Notes: generated from the sequence alone by a model not told the origin. DNA of 64,000 nucleotides from Methanotrichaceae archaeon (GCA_013178225.1 JABLXE010000004.1:186001-250000), one strand, 5' to 3'. Numbered from the stretch's first letter, positions 1 through 12,044 are shown. A program made the numbers and translations.

Positions 1-111
1 TTCGCTTCCAGTGGAAACCTGGAAATCAACGTTAATTCTAAGGTAGAATTGAAGGATTTCGAGGAGGAACCAAAAGCATTATACCCCCCCATTCCTCTGC
101 TGTTGTGGTGA
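1..111 (+). CDS. C-terminal end of an unidentified protein (cut by window edge)
   Basis: Frame 1 is open from the first base to a TGA at 109-111 and gives 36 residues ending in a proline/leucine-rich tail (PPIPLLLW). The product is not recognisable. The GGTGA around its stop would serve as the ribosome binding site for the TTG start of tyrS at 119, so the two may be translationally coupled. Thirty-six open codons could also be chance. Confidence 0.3.
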   Translation, partial: FASSGNLEINVNSKVELKDFEEEPKALYPPIPLLLW

Positions 112-118
112 ATGTTCT

Positions 119-1075
119 TTGGACAGGCTTGAGCTGGTTACCCGGAATACGGAAGAGATTGTGACCGTGGAAGAGCTGAAGGCTCTATTGGACAACAAGA
201 CGCACCCTCGCTGCTACGTGGGCTACGAGACCTCCGGAAAGGTGCATCTGGGGCACATGCTGACCGCCAACAAGCTCCTGGACCTGCAGAACGCGGGCTT
301 CGACGTGGTGGTCCTCCTGGCAGACCTGCACGCCTTCCTGAACGAGAAGGGCAGCCTGGAAGAGGTGCGAAAAATCGCCGACTACAACCGGGACTGCTTC
401 ATGGCCCTGGGACTTGACCCTGAGAAGACCGAGTTCGTCTACGGCACAGACTACCAGCTCCAGCCGGAGTACATGCTGAAGATCCTGCAGATGGCCAGGA
501 ACACCACGCTGAACCGGGCCCGGAGGAGCATGGACGAGGTTTCCAGGAACTCTGAGAACCCCATGGTTTCGCAGATGATCTATCCCCTGATGCAGGCGGT
601 GGATATCGCCGACCTGAAGGTCGATCTGGCCGTGGGAGGAATCGACCAGAGGAAGATCCACATGCTGGCCCGCGAGGAGCTTCCGCGCCTGGGCCTGCCG
701 GCTCCGATCTGTATGCACACTCCGCTAATTCCCGGACTGGACGGGCAGAAGATGTCGTCCTCCAAGGGAAACAACATTGCCGTGGACGAGCCTGCCGAGG
801 AGGTGGCCAAAAAGATCAAGAACGCCTTCTGTCCGGCCAAGGTGGTGGAGGACAATCCGGTCCTGGCCATCTGCAAGTATCACGTCTTCCCGAGAATCGA
901 GGGCGGGATGACCGTCAAGCGCCCCGCCAAGTTCGGAGGCGACGTGAGCTATCAGAACTACGAGGCGCTGGAGGCCGACTTCGTGTCCGGGGCTATGCAC
1001 CCGCAGGACCTCAAGAAAGCGGCTGCCGAGTACATGATCGAGATACTGGCGCCGGTGAGGGAGAAGATGGCGTAA
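119..1075 (+). CDS. tyrS: tyrosyl-tRNA synthetase
   Basis: This class I aminoacyl-tRNA synthetase charges tRNA-Tyr with tyrosine in the cytoplasm. The HIGH-type ATP motif appears as GKVHLGH near residue 42 and the second signature as GQKMSSSKG near residue 215. The length of 318 residues fits the short archaeal/eukaryotic form, which lacks the S4-like domain of bacterial TyrRS. The chosen start is TTG: there is no ATG in frame upstream, and GGTGA lies 7 bases before it. The gene ends 2 bases before the stop of the convergent minus-strand NTPase gene, so the 3' ends abut. Confidence 0.95.
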   Translation: MDRLELVTRNTEEIVTVEELKALLDNKTHPRCYVGYETSGKVHLGHMLTANKLLDLQNAGFDVVVLLADLHAFLNEKGSLEEVRKIADYNRDCFMALGLDPEKTEFVYGTDYQLQPEYMLKILQMARNTTLNRARRSMDEVSRNSENPMVSQMIYPLMQAVDIADLKVDLAVGGIDQRKIHMLAREELPRLGLPAPICMHTPLIPGLDGQKMSSSKGNNIAVDEPAEEVAKKIKNAFCPAKVVEDNPVLAICKYHVFPRIEGGMTVKRPAKFGGDVSYQNYEALEADFVSGAMHPQDLKKAAAEYMIEILAPVREKMA

Positions 1076-1077
1076 AC

Positions 1078-4000
1078 TTATTTAGGATTCGCTTTTGTCT
1101 TTTTAGAAATGGCCATTTTGATCTCTGATGCTTCCTGATAATATTTCTCGGCTTCATCGAACTTCTCAATTTTGCGGCAAAAATCTGCAAATCCATCCAA
1201 GGTTTCGGCCAAATCGGATCCGAATGCATCGAAACTTCTCTTTGCAAGCTCTCGCCCGATCTTCAGAGCTTCAATATAGTAATTTTCAGCATCTTCAAAC
1301 TTCTTGGTTTCGCGGTATAGAACTGCGAATCCGTTTAGGGTCTCGGCCAAGTCAGATATGAATGCATCAGGATTTTTCTCGGCTAGCTCTCGCCTGATCT
1401 TCAGAGATTCTTGATAGGCATCAGCTGCTTCTTCATATTTCTTCAAATCCGTGTATAACTTGCCGATGTTATTCAAGCTATTGGCCAGGTCAGGCCTGAT
1501 CGCATCGGGATTTTTCTCGGCTAACTCTCGCCTGATCTTCAGGGCTTCAATATAGTAATTTTCAGCATCTTTAAACTTCTTGGTTTCGCGGTATAGAATT
1601 GCGAATCCGTTTAGGGTTTCGGATAAATCAGACCTAAACGCATCGGGATTTTTCTCGGCTAGCTCTCGCCTGATCTTCAGAGATTCTTGATAGGCGTCAG
1701 CTGCTTCTTCATATTTCTTCAAATCCGTGTATAAATTGCCGATGTTATTCAAGCTATTGGCCAGGTCAGGCCTGATCGCATCGGGATTTTTCTCGGCTAA
1801 CTCTCGCCTGATCTTCAGAGATTCTTGATAGGCATCAGCTGCATCTTCGTACTTCTTCAAATCCGTGTAAAAATTGCCGATGTTATTTAGGCTATTGGCC
1901 AGGTCAGGCCTGATCGCATCGGGATTTTTCTCGGCTAGCTCTCGCCTAATCTTCAGAGATTCTTGATAGGCATCAGCTGCTTCTTCATATTTCTTCAAAT
2001 CCGTGTATAAATTGCCGATGTTATTCAAGCTCATGGCGAGGTCAGGCCTGATCGCATCAGGATTTTTCTCGGCTAGCTCTCGCCTGATCTTCAGAGATTC
2101 TTGATAGGCGTCAGCTGCTTCTTCGTACTTCTTCAAATCCGTGTACAAACTGCCGATGTTATTCAAGCTACCGGCCAGGTCTGGTCCGAACGCATCGGGA
2201 TTTTTCTCGGCTAGCTCTCGGTAAATTTTCAGAGATTCTTGATAGGCATCAGCTGCTTCTTCATACTTCTTCAAATCTTTGTACAAACTGCCGATGTTAT
2301 TCAAGCTACCGGCCAGGTCTGGTCCGAACGCATCAGGATTTTTCTCGGCTAGCTCTCGGTAAATTTTCAGAGATTCTTGATAGGCATCAGCTGCTTCTTC
2401 ATATTTCTTCAAATCCTTGTATAAATTGCCGATGTTATTCAAGCTCATGGCGAGGTCAGGCCTGATTGCATCGGGATTTTTCTCGGCTAGCTCTCGGTAA
2501 ATTTTCAGAGATTCTTGATAGGCATCCGTTGCTTTTTCATACTTCTTTAAATCCATGTATAAATTGCCGATGTTGTTTAAACTACCAGCCAAGTATGGTC
2601 CGAACACATCGGGATTTTTCTCGGCTAATCCTCGCCTGATCTTCAGAGATTCTTGATGGGCTTGATCTGCATCCTCATACTTCTTCAAATCCCTGCATAG
2701 ATTTCCGATGTTGTTCAAGGTCGTGGCTAATTCACATTTATAGGCGAATCTATGTTGCCTATTTAGATGTCTATAAGTGATCAGAGCCTCGCCCAGTGCC
2801 TTTCTCGCATCATTATACTTATTTAAATCGGAGTATAAATTTGCAATTGATACCAATATTGCAGCTCTTGCAGCTTTCTCTTTTCTAAACGAAGCCTCTA
2901 ATTGTCTCCCCACTTCAATCATTCGCTTAAATCCATATTGACTGGGCCTAATTTTATTGCATAGGTTAAAGAATATATTTAACGATTCGTTGTCAGGCTT
3001 GACCTTTGATTGGTGAAAGAGCGATTCTATTTTATCTGCAATACTGAATTCGCAATTCGGTTTATTTTGATAATACCTAATAACCCACCTATGATGATCC
3101 TTCTTATCTTCTCTTATGATATCCTGTATATGTTTGTATGAAAAGAAAAGGAACTCCCCCAATCCTGTTTTCTTGCTGAGCATACCAGTATCCAGCAATT
3201 CGTGCAAGACTATACCCGATCGTTCTCCTTGAATGCTTTTAGCTACATTTGCATCAATATTGCTTACAAGTTCAGTATTAATAAGGGACAATCGCTTAAG
3301 CAATAGGAAAGCTTGGTCATTTAATATTTCTCGTATCTCTCTAGTCAACAACTCTTCACTATGCTTCGGGTTCGATATATTCAATCCTCTTTTAAAATTT
3401 TCCAAATCCTTGAAATTAATCCGTTCATAGTTTCGAACAAGAATCTCTGTTGAGACAGGATGACCTTCAGCTACTCTCTCTATTTTCTCTTTGGCAAATG
3501 GATCGAGTTCCTTATGGAACCGCTTTGCAGATAAATTTATAAGATCTGATCTATCTTCTTCCTCTATTCCTAGAAGTGGGATTTCGTTTCGTGCCAGGCC
3601 TATTTTCTTTTTTGAGGCTAATACGATACTGCAATGCGCACGATTGACGAGCGATTTTATGCTATCATCTGAAAGATGGAAATCATCCATAAACAAAACA
3701 ATATTCCTTTTATTAATGGTATCCAAAATTATATTTATCGTTTCAGCATTATCCTTGCCTAATATGGTATCTTGAATTTTTAGAGCAATAGCCAAATCTT
3801 CGAGTGTAACCCTATTTCCAATTACTTCATAGATCTCTTCCGCACACTTATTTCTAAAATGCCTATAGCCTGATCCCGTTAGGTAAGATTGCCTCATTCC
3901 AATGGCAATAATTCTTTTTCCTTTCAGTTTTTGGAGCAGCAGAGCCACCTGGATTAAGCTTGTCTTCCCTACACCACCTACTCCGTAGACCTCTACGCTC

Positions 4001-4647
4001 TCTTCCATCTTTTCAAACAATTCTTCTAAGGGTGCTCTTCTGCCGCAGAAATCAGTAAGATCGATTTTCTTCTCTTTATACCACTTCACAATATTGGTGG
4101 CCAGATCGGAGGTTATTCTTTCTATGCCTGTAATCCATTGGCCCATTTCTATTTCTGCTTCATCTCTAAAAGAAGAAACCAAATCTGCAACTGCATGAAA
4201 GTGTTCTATCTCATCTCTATGATAATTCTCAAAAATTGGATTTTCGAATTCATTCCTCCAATCTATATCCTTTTTATTTTTAAGATAATTTATAATTTCC
4301 CAATCTGTATTCACAAGATATACTTGATGAGGCTTGTTTTCGGAAAGGGCTATTTTATACTCGCAGTGCGTATAAGAAATGTTTCCACTTTGAGTTTTCA
4401 TTGGACAATCAGCTTTGCAGTCCTCGATTTTGCATTCTGATATTTGGGTGCCATAGTATGGAGATATCAGAAAAATGACAACATCGCTTTTTCTCAAATT
4501 TTCTATACTAATTTCGTGCGATGTTCGACCATCCGGAATAAAGTTCTCCATTCCGACATCGCTGAGCGCTTGATTAAGATTATCAAGAAGCTGCCTTCTT
4601 TCCCCTTTAAGATCTCTAAATGTAGAACTCAAAAAGACTCTTAGCAT
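1078..4647 (-). CDS. DUF4062-STAND NTPase-TPR protein, likely signal-sensing or defence NTPase
   Basis: This 1189-residue protein has three parts. Residues 1 to about 190 begin MLRVFLSSTFRDLKGER, the hallmark of DUF4062, a TIR-like effector or adaptor domain. Residues about 200-480 form a P-loop NTPase with Walker A GVGGVGKTS and a Walker B-like VLFMDDF, as in STAND/NACHT proteins. From about residue 600 to the end runs a TPR array of kinesin light chain type with an exact 46-residue period. GGAGGG three bases upstream fixes the ATG. STAND proteins use the repeats to sense a ligand and the NTPase to oligomerise. Many act in antiviral defence or programmed death; that role here is inference. 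It stands alone, with no obvious partner gene. Confidence 0.88.
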   Translation of the reverse strand: MLRVFLSSTFRDLKGERRQLLDNLNQALSDVGMENFIPDGRTSHEISIENLRKSDVVIFLISPYYGTQISECKIEDCKADCPMKTQSGNISYTHCEYKIALSENKPHQVYLVNTDWEIINYLKNKKDIDWRNEFENPIFENYHRDEIEHFHAVADLVSSFRDEAEIEMGQWITGIERITSDLATNIVKWYKEKKIDLTDFCGRRAPLEELFEKMEESVEVYGVGGVGKTSLIQVALLLQKLKGKRIIAIGMRQSYLTGSGYRHFRNKCAEEIYEVIGNRVTLEDLAIALKIQDTILGKDNAETINIILDTINKRNIVLFMDDFHLSDDSIKSLVNRAHCSIVLASKKKIGLARNEIPLLGIEEEDRSDLINLSAKRFHKELDPFAKEKIERVAEGHPVSTEILVRNYERINFKDLENFKRGLNISNPKHSEELLTREIREILNDQAFLLLKRLSLINTELVSNIDANVAKSIQGERSGIVLHELLDTGMLSKKTGLGEFLFFSYKHIQDIIREDKKDHHRWVIRYYQNKPNCEFSIADKIESLFHQSKVKPDNESLNIFFNLCNKIRPSQYGFKRMIEVGRQLEASFRKEKAARAAILVSIANLYSDLNKYNDARKALGEALITYRHLNRQHRFAYKCELATTLNNIGNLCRDLKKYEDADQAHQESLKIRRGLAEKNPDVFGPYLAGSLNNIGNLYMDLKKYEKATDAYQESLKIYRELAEKNPDAIRPDLAMSLNNIGNLYKDLKKYEEAADAYQESLKIYRELAEKNPDAFGPDLAGSLNNIGSLYKDLKKYEEAADAYQESLKIYRELAEKNPDAFGPDLAGSLNNIGSLYTDLKKYEEAADAYQESLKIRRELAEKNPDAIRPDLAMSLNNIGNLYTDLKKYEEAADAYQESLKIRRELAEKNPDAIRPDLANSLNNIGNFYTDLKKYEDAADAYQESLKIRRELAEKNPDAIRPDLANSLNNIGNLYTDLKKYEEAADAYQESLKIRRELAEKNPDAFRSDLSETLNGFAILYRETKKFKDAENYYIEALKIRRELAEKNPDAIRPDLANSLNNIGKLYTDLKKYEEAADAYQESLKIRRELAEKNPDAFISDLAETLNGFAVLYRETKKFEDAENYYIEALKIGRELAKRSFDAFGSDLAETLDGFADFCRKIEKFDEAEKYYQEASEIKMAISKKTKANPK
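1371..2750 (-). repeat. 138-bp tandem repeat array encoding TPR units
   Basis: The sequence GATTTTTCTCGGCTA recurs with spacing of exactly 138 bases at 1371, 1509, 1647, 1785, 1923, 2061, 2199, 2337, 2475 and 2613 (one copy ends CTAA or CTAG). Each unit encodes 46 residues of the form LAEKNPDA..PDLA.SLNNIGNLYTDLKKYEEAADAYQ. A diverged unit lies at about 1233 and others above 2750. Near-identity at the DNA level points to recent duplication or gene conversion. Confidence 0.95.
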
Positions 4648-4740
4648 TATCCCTCCGCAAGTAACAGGCCTTTATATCCATCCGAATGGCGAGTTTGTTT
4701 CAATAGTAATAGAGTTTTCGACTGCGGAAAATAGAAATGA

Positions 4741-4766
4741 GACGAAGGATATAGCGAACCTTCGTC
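4741..4766 (-). terminator. hairpin between two minus-strand genes
   Basis: GACGAAGG at 4741-4748 pairs with CCTTCGTC at 4759-4766 (8-bp stem, 10-base loop). It lies downstream of the HMA gene and upstream of the NTPase gene, both on the minus strand. It may end the metal-related transcript. There is no long T tract on the minus side, so the call is tentative. Confidence 0.35.
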
Positions 4767-4845
4767 TTGTTCAACTTCATATCTTGGATTAAGTGTCCAA
4801 GCTTAGATGGGAGGCGACATAATTTTTGGACACTACAATGCTTTT

Positions 4846-5061
4846 TCAGCCAACCTTATACCCTGCTGCCTCCACCGCTCGCTTGAGGTCCTGCTCGGTG
4901 AGCTTTGCCGGATCGTATTCCACATAGGCGGTCTTCCGGCCCAGATCGACCCTGGCACTGCTGACGCCGTCAAGCCCAGAGAGGGCCCTTTCCACCGCTG
5001 CCGAGCATCCGGCGCAGGCCATCCCGGAAATCTTCAGCTCGGTCTTCTTAGTCTCCGACAT
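4846..5061 (-). CDS. heavy-metal-associated (HMA) domain metallochaperone
   Basis: The 71-residue protein is a single HMA fold. The metal-binding loop GMACAGC sits at residues 13-19, corresponding to the CxxC motif of CopZ/Atx1 proteins that carry Cu(I) or related soft metals to P-type ATPases. A typical YVEYDP strand and a C-terminal helix ending GYKV complete the ferredoxin-like fold. No P-type ATPase is adjacent. Upstream on the same strand, 69 bases away, is a flavin reductase, then CooC and a solute-binding protein, so it may belong to a metal-handling transcript. The metal is not evident from sequence. Confidence 0.9.
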   Translation of the reverse strand: MSETKKTELKISGMACAGCSAAVERALSGLDGVSSARVDLGRKTAYVEYDPAKLTEQDLKRAVEAAGYKVG

Positions 5062-5130
5062 ATCAAATCAGACCTCCTTCCTGGTTCCCGTCAATTGCGG
5101 CATGATTGCTACTATTATTTGCACCCCTGC

Positions 5131-5733
5131 TCACACCCGCCTTTGCTGCTGTGCGGGAGGATTCAGGAACATCTCCCTGTAGTCTGCATGCCTCCCGGAA
5201 AAGGACGGATAGGTGAAGTGCAGACCCTTGTGCCCAAGAATCGCCCCCAGCGGCCGGGCTTTCTCAAAGTCCATCTCGCCCTCGGAATTGAAGAAGCGGT
5301 CGTCAGCCTCCAGGTGAACCACCTTTCCGATCACCAGCACGAACTTCTCCCGTGCGATCTCCTCTTCCAGGGTGCACTCCGCCCAGGCCAGACAGCCTTC
5401 GACTCCAGGGGCCCTGACCTTCGAAGACTGATGTGGCAATAGCCCGGCCTCCTGAAACTCGTCCACTTCCGGGGGGTAGTTCCTGGCGGAGACCATGACC
5501 GCGTCCTCCATGCCCACAGGGGGAACGTTCACCACAAACTCGCCCGTCTGGCGGATGTTCTCCAGGGTGTCCCGCTTAATCCAGGAGGCCAGAACCACTT
5601 CCTCCAAAGGCCGCAGAATGGGTGTCAGGTTGGACCAGGGGGCGACATTTCGCACGCCCTCAGCGGAGACCGTGGAGATTAAAACTACCGGCAGAGGGAG
5701 GATCTGCTCCCTCTGGCTTGGCTTGAGGATCAT
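5131..5733 (-). CDS. flavin reductase / flavoredoxin family protein
   Basis: This 200-residue FMN-binding split-barrel protein of the flavin reductase-like family has the N-terminal PVVLISTVSAEGVRNVAPWS strand pair typical of flavoredoxins, followed by the conserved DTLENIRQTGEFVVNVP segment. Family members bind FMN and pass electrons between NAD(P)H or ferredoxin and acceptors; the partner here is unknown. It begins 39 bases downstream of the CooC stop and is probably cotranscribed. The ATG at 5733 is the only well-placed start. Confidence 0.88.
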   Translation of the reverse strand: MILKPSQREQILPLPVVLISTVSAEGVRNVAPWSNLTPILRPLEEVVLASWIKRDTLENIRQTGEFVVNVPPVGMEDAVMVSARNYPPEVDEFQEAGLLPHQSSKVRAPGVEGCLAWAECTLEEEIAREKFVLVIGKVVHLEADDRFFNSEGEMDFEKARPLGAILGHKGLHFTYPSFSGRHADYREMFLNPPAQQQRRV

Positions 5734-5772
5734 ATTCAGCCTCTCAATTTAAGCCTGTTATCATCTCTATTC

Positions 5773-6522
5773 TCAGGCGACCAGCAAACGGTCCACTATC
5801 CCCTTCACGGCGTCTATTTCCGGAACCCGCTCTCCCTTGAGACAGGCCCGGAAGACCTCGCGGTCGAAGGGAACCTCTCCCACTATCTTCTCCCTGTCCA
5901 CCAGTTCTATAAGCTCTCTTGAGTCCTCATTCATGCGGTTGAGCACCAGATAGACCGGCTTTCCGATCTTTTCGCCCATCTCGGCGATCTTTGCCGAGAG
6001 CTGCACCGACTCGAAGCTTGGGTCCACTACCACCACGATCTTGTCGCATCCGGCCTCAACACCACGGCCGAAGTGCTCGATCCCGGCGTCCGTGTCCACA
6101 ACCACCTGCATGTCGCCGGCCTTGAGCTTCTGCAGGAACTCTCTGGCCAGAGCGCCCATAGGGCAGGCACAGCCCTCCCCGAAATCGTGAATCTTTCCGA
6201 TGGCCACCAGCTTGATTCCATCTTCGCCCACGATCATCTCCTGGGGTATATCCGCTAAGGAGAACTCCTCCAGGATGGACAGCTTCTCCCGGCCCTCAGA
6301 CCTCATGAACTTCATAAGCTTCTGTGAGAGCCCCTTCTTTCCCCCCAGCGAGTCCATGAAGTCCTTGGGCTGCTCAAGCCCCAGCTGCTTGTACAGCCCG
6401 AAGTTGGACTCGTCGGTGTCCACCACCAGGACCTGGTTTCCTCTCCGGGCCATCTCCATTGCTAAGAGCGCCGATACGGTGCTCTTTCCGCTTCCACCTT
6501 TTCCGCAAACTACCAGTTTCAT
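5773..6522 (-). CDS. cooC: CooC-like nickel-insertion ATPase (MinD/ArsA P-loop family)
   Basis: The product is a cytoplasmic SIMIBI P-loop ATPase. It opens MKLVVCGKGGSGKSTVSAL, the deviant Walker A with the signature lysine, and has VLVVDTDES for the switch region and a later VVVDTDAGIEHFGRG. CooC proteins load nickel into CO dehydrogenase, which in methanogens belongs to the CODH/acetyl-CoA synthase complex. A longer reading with 23 extra residues is open, but AGGAGG lies 10 bases before the ATG at 6522, which decides this start. The neighbouring solute-binding protein is of the peptide/nickel family, which strengthens a nickel role. The exact client is inference. Confidence 0.85.
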   Translation of the reverse strand: MKLVVCGKGGSGKSTVSALLAMEMARRGNQVLVVDTDESNFGLYKQLGLEQPKDFMDSLGGKKGLSQKLMKFMRSEGREKLSILEEFSLADIPQEMIVGEDGIKLVAIGKIHDFGEGCACPMGALAREFLQKLKAGDMQVVVDTDAGIEHFGRGVEAGCDKIVVVVDPSFESVQLSAKIAEMGEKIGKPVYLVLNRMNEDSRELIELVDREKIVGEVPFDREVFRACLKGERVPEIDAVKGIVDRLLVA

Positions 6523-6619
6523 CTCGAAAATTCCTCCTGCTAAAAAATGACCGGGCCCCAAGTAGCGGCCTTTTCCGCTATTTTGGCCCATCGATTGCGC
6601 TTTTCCTCCATCCTGATCT

Positions 6620-8185
6620 CTACTTCACGAAAGACAGCTTGTTCTGGGCGATGGGAATTCCGTTGGCCACTCCTTGCTTGGTGTAGTACATATCGATCTT
6701 TCCGTCGTTCGCCCAGTAGGAGTCGGCATAGTACAGCGGCAGCGCCGGCAGATCCTGGGCAAAGAGCACCTGGACCTCGTCCACCAGCTCTTCCCGACGG
6801 TTGGGGTCCATCTCCGAGACCTCCTGGCTCAAGAGGTCGTTCAATTTCTGGTCCGCAGAGTATCGGGCGCTGTTGAAGGTGTAGCCCTCGCCGATGAATC
6901 TCTTCAGCATCTCAGGGTCGGCACCCATTCCGCCGTGGCTGTTCAAGGCCAGATCGAAGTTCCACTCGCCGACCAGGCTGTCCAGAGTCTTGGCATCAAC
7001 GCTTCTCAAATCAACCTTGAATCCGGCATCCTCCAGCTGCTGCCTGATCATCTCTCCAGCCCGCTCGGTATTCGAGGTGATCAGCATCTCGATCTCCAGA
7101 GGCTGGCCGCCCTTGGCGAAGTACTGTCCGTCTTTGGCGTAGCCCATGTCCTCCATGAGTTCCTCGGTCTTGGCCGGATCGTATGCGTACTCCTCCACAT
7201 CGGAGTTGTACCAGTCGTTGTCCGGGGCCAGGAAGCCAGGACTGGCAACGATGCCGTAGCCTCGCAGGACTGTATCCACCAGAGCCTGGCGGTCAATGGC
7301 GTAATAAAGGGCCTGCCTGAACCTCACGTCCGAGAAGGGCTCTTTCTTGTGGTTGACCATGATCTTGGTGATTGCGTCGTGTGAGCCCTTCAGGACCGTG
7401 AAGTCCTCATCCTTCAGGCTTTCAACCGTCTCCGGGGGAACGGACCCTGCATCAACCTCGCCCTTCTCCAGAGCTGCGGGCGTCATTTCCATGCTGACCT
7501 TCACGAACCTGAGCTGCTTTACCTTGGGCGCTCCCAGATAGTAGTCGTCGTAGGCCTGGAAGAGATAGGTGCCCTGAGCCTGATCGTAGTCTGCGAGCGT
7601 GTACGGCCCGGTGCCGGTCAGGGCTTGGTCATCCTGAAACTCTGCAGGATCGTCTATATCTTCGTAGATGTGCTCGGGAAGAATGGGGAGCGCACCTGCC
7701 ACCATGTCCAGGAACGGGGCGTAAGAGCCGTTCAGATCGAGCCTAACGGTATAGTCGTCTAGGGCCTTTGCAGACTTCACGATCTTTGAGTCCACCCACT
7801 GGTACGGATGTTCCTTGATGTAGTCGAAGGTGAAGACCACGTCATCGGCAGTGAAGGGCTCGCCGTCATGCCAGGTCACGTCCTTCCTCAGGTTGAGCAG
7901 GTATGAATCGCCGTCCCTCTGCCAGCTCTCTGCCAGGGCTGGAACGTAAGCATTCTCATCCTTCCAGACCAGGGTGTCGAAGATCATGCTCATCCGGATA
8001 TAGCCCGGGCCTCTGGAATAATGGCCATAGGGCGAGGGAAAGCCCCAGTCGCCGGTGTAGTCGGCGATGGTGAATGCGTCCACGCTTTCATCTGCGGCCA
8101 GAGAGGAGCTGCACAAAAGGAGAAGCAGCAATCCTCCGGCCAGGCACCCGCCGGCCAGAAGCTTGGAAGTATGAGGCATCTTCAT
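6620..8185 (-). CDS. ABC transporter solute-binding protein, family 5 (peptide/nickel)
   Basis: This secreted 521-residue extracellular binding protein has a signal peptide with a leucine-rich core at residues 9-30 and an AA-DE cleavage site. It shows the SBP_bac_5 signature region TWHDGEPFTADDVVF and a NHKKEPFSDVRFRQALYYAID segment. Family members deliver oligopeptides, dipeptides or nickel complexes to DppBCDF/NikBCDE permeases. No permease or ATPase gene lies nearby, so it must work with a transporter encoded elsewhere. GGTGATC precedes the ATG. The CooC gene 97 bases downstream suggests nickel as the ligand, but that rests on context only. Confidence 0.9.
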   Translation of the reverse strand: MKMPHTSKLLAGGCLAGGLLLLLLCSSSLAADESVDAFTIADYTGDWGFPSPYGHYSRGPGYIRMSMIFDTLVWKDENAYVPALAESWQRDGDSYLLNLRKDVTWHDGEPFTADDVVFTFDYIKEHPYQWVDSKIVKSAKALDDYTVRLDLNGSYAPFLDMVAGALPILPEHIYEDIDDPAEFQDDQALTGTGPYTLADYDQAQGTYLFQAYDDYYLGAPKVKQLRFVKVSMEMTPAALEKGEVDAGSVPPETVESLKDEDFTVLKGSHDAITKIMVNHKKEPFSDVRFRQALYYAIDRQALVDTVLRGYGIVASPGFLAPDNDWYNSDVEEYAYDPAKTEELMEDMGYAKDGQYFAKGGQPLEIEMLITSNTERAGEMIRQQLEDAGFKVDLRSVDAKTLDSLVGEWNFDLALNSHGGMGADPEMLKRFIGEGYTFNSARYSADQKLNDLLSQEVSEMDPNRREELVDEVQVLFAQDLPALPLYYADSYWANDGKIDMYYTKQGVANGIPIAQNKLSFVK

Positions 8186-8708
8186 GCGATCACCCGCTTG
8201 TTGCTGAATTGATATTTCGTCTTTACCGGTTTCATCAAATTCTCACCAATAGTCTTACGAATCGACGACCTATATTATGAACTTTTCCGGTATTAGTATT
8301 CCTAAAAGGCTACCCCTACAATTTTCTAACATGTTTAATCTGATTCCTGATGGTGGCTCGGCCGTTCCGGTTCGGCTACATCGAATCGAGTCATCGTACG
8401 GTTTTTCGGGTTGGTGTCACTGAAATCCGCATTGACCCACCGGCATTTCAATTGCAGCATCGAAACTGATATCACTATGGTCGATATCAATTTTGTTCTG
8501 GTCTGCGAAAGATTATACTTTTAACAGAAAAGTTAATAAAGATTAAATCCTGTCCAGCCATCCAAATACCATCGGCATCGTATTTTCAAGGTCGCCATTT
8601 CTGGATCGATTGCCTAAAGGGCATCGGAAAAGGCGGGATCTGAAAGGAAAGCGATGTGAAGAGGTATGAGGACTTAGCTGTCATAGATCACTGGCAGCGG
8701 AGAGGATT
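8186..8708. other. intergenic region between divergent genes
   Basis: About 520 bases separate the divergently read binding-protein and methyltransferase genes, so promoters for both must lie here. AT-rich stretches around 8270-8285 and 8515-8550 (TTAACAGAAAAGTTAATAAA) are possible TATA regions. I see no RNA gene and no convincing ORF. Confidence 0.4.
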
Positions 8709-9557
8709 ATGGATAGCGAGAGCACTACATATCTGGCGGAGCACTGGAGGAGCCTCTCACAGAACAGGAGACGCGGTCCCCAATCCGCCCTTTTCTGGGA
8801 CCGGAGAGCTGAAGGCTACTCCCGGAACATATCCGGGCAGAGGCGGCAGAAGAGGACCGAAGAGGTCTTCGAGCTGATAAAGACTACCGGCATCGAGCTG
8901 CACGGTGCGGAGGTGCTCGATATCGGCTGCGGTCCAGGGACCCTGGCGCTGCCGCTGGCCAGAATGGGAGCCAAGGTAACAGCCGTGGACATCTCAGCGG
9001 AGATGCTGAAGCAGCTGCAAAAAAGGGCTGCAGAAGAGGATCTGGCCCTGGAGAAGACGGTTCTCTCTTCCTGGAGTGATATCGATCTGGATGCTCAGGG
9101 ATTCAGGGAGAAGTTCGACCTGGTGCTGGCCTCAATGACCCCCGGCATCGACGGCCCCGAGGCCTTCGAGAAGATGATTGCGGCCTCGAAGAACGTATGC
9201 TATTACAGCAACTTCGTGGCCAGGAAATGGGACCCTTCCTATTACGAACTTTATCGGATGCTCTTTAGCGAGAAGTTCGGTGAGGGAGGCTACGGCTTCC
9301 CGCTGGCGTTCATGTATCTATACACCCTGGGCTACCGTCCCACCATTAAGCTCTCCAAGAATACCTGGAGTAGCGATGATACCGTTGACGATATGGTTGA
9401 GACTGTATCGGGATTTTTCAGCGGCCACAGGGACATAGACGACGAGACGAAGGGCCGAATGAGAGAATACTTCCAGGAGCGGGCAAAGGACGGCCTCTAC
9501 CACAACACATCGGATAACATCACTGCAATGATGGTCTGGAGGACGTCCGAAGAGTGA
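8709..9557 (+). CDS. class I SAM-dependent methyltransferase
   Basis: This 282-residue Rossmann-fold methyltransferase has motif I VLDIGCGPGTLALPLA at about residues 72-87 and motif II VTAVDIS just after. The substrate cannot be told from sequence. The C-terminal half (SYYELYRMLFSEKFG and following) has no feature I can assign. GGAGAGG lies three bases before the ATG and supports this start. It is convergent with the kinase gene, 9 bases away. It is not visibly part of an operon. Confidence 0.85.
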   Translation: MDSESTTYLAEHWRSLSQNRRRGPQSALFWDRRAEGYSRNISGQRRQKRTEEVFELIKTTGIELHGAEVLDIGCGPGTLALPLARMGAKVTAVDISAEMLKQLQKRAAEEDLALEKTVLSSWSDIDLDAQGFREKFDLVLASMTPGIDGPEAFEKMIAASKNVCYYSNFVARKWDPSYYELYRMLFSEKFGEGGYGFPLAFMYLYTLGYRPTIKLSKNTWSSDDTVDDMVETVSGFFSGHRDIDDETKGRMREYFQERAKDGLYHNTSDNITAMMVWRTSEE

Positions 9558-9566
9558 GGCAAAGAG

Positions 9567-12044
<2,478 letters not shown>

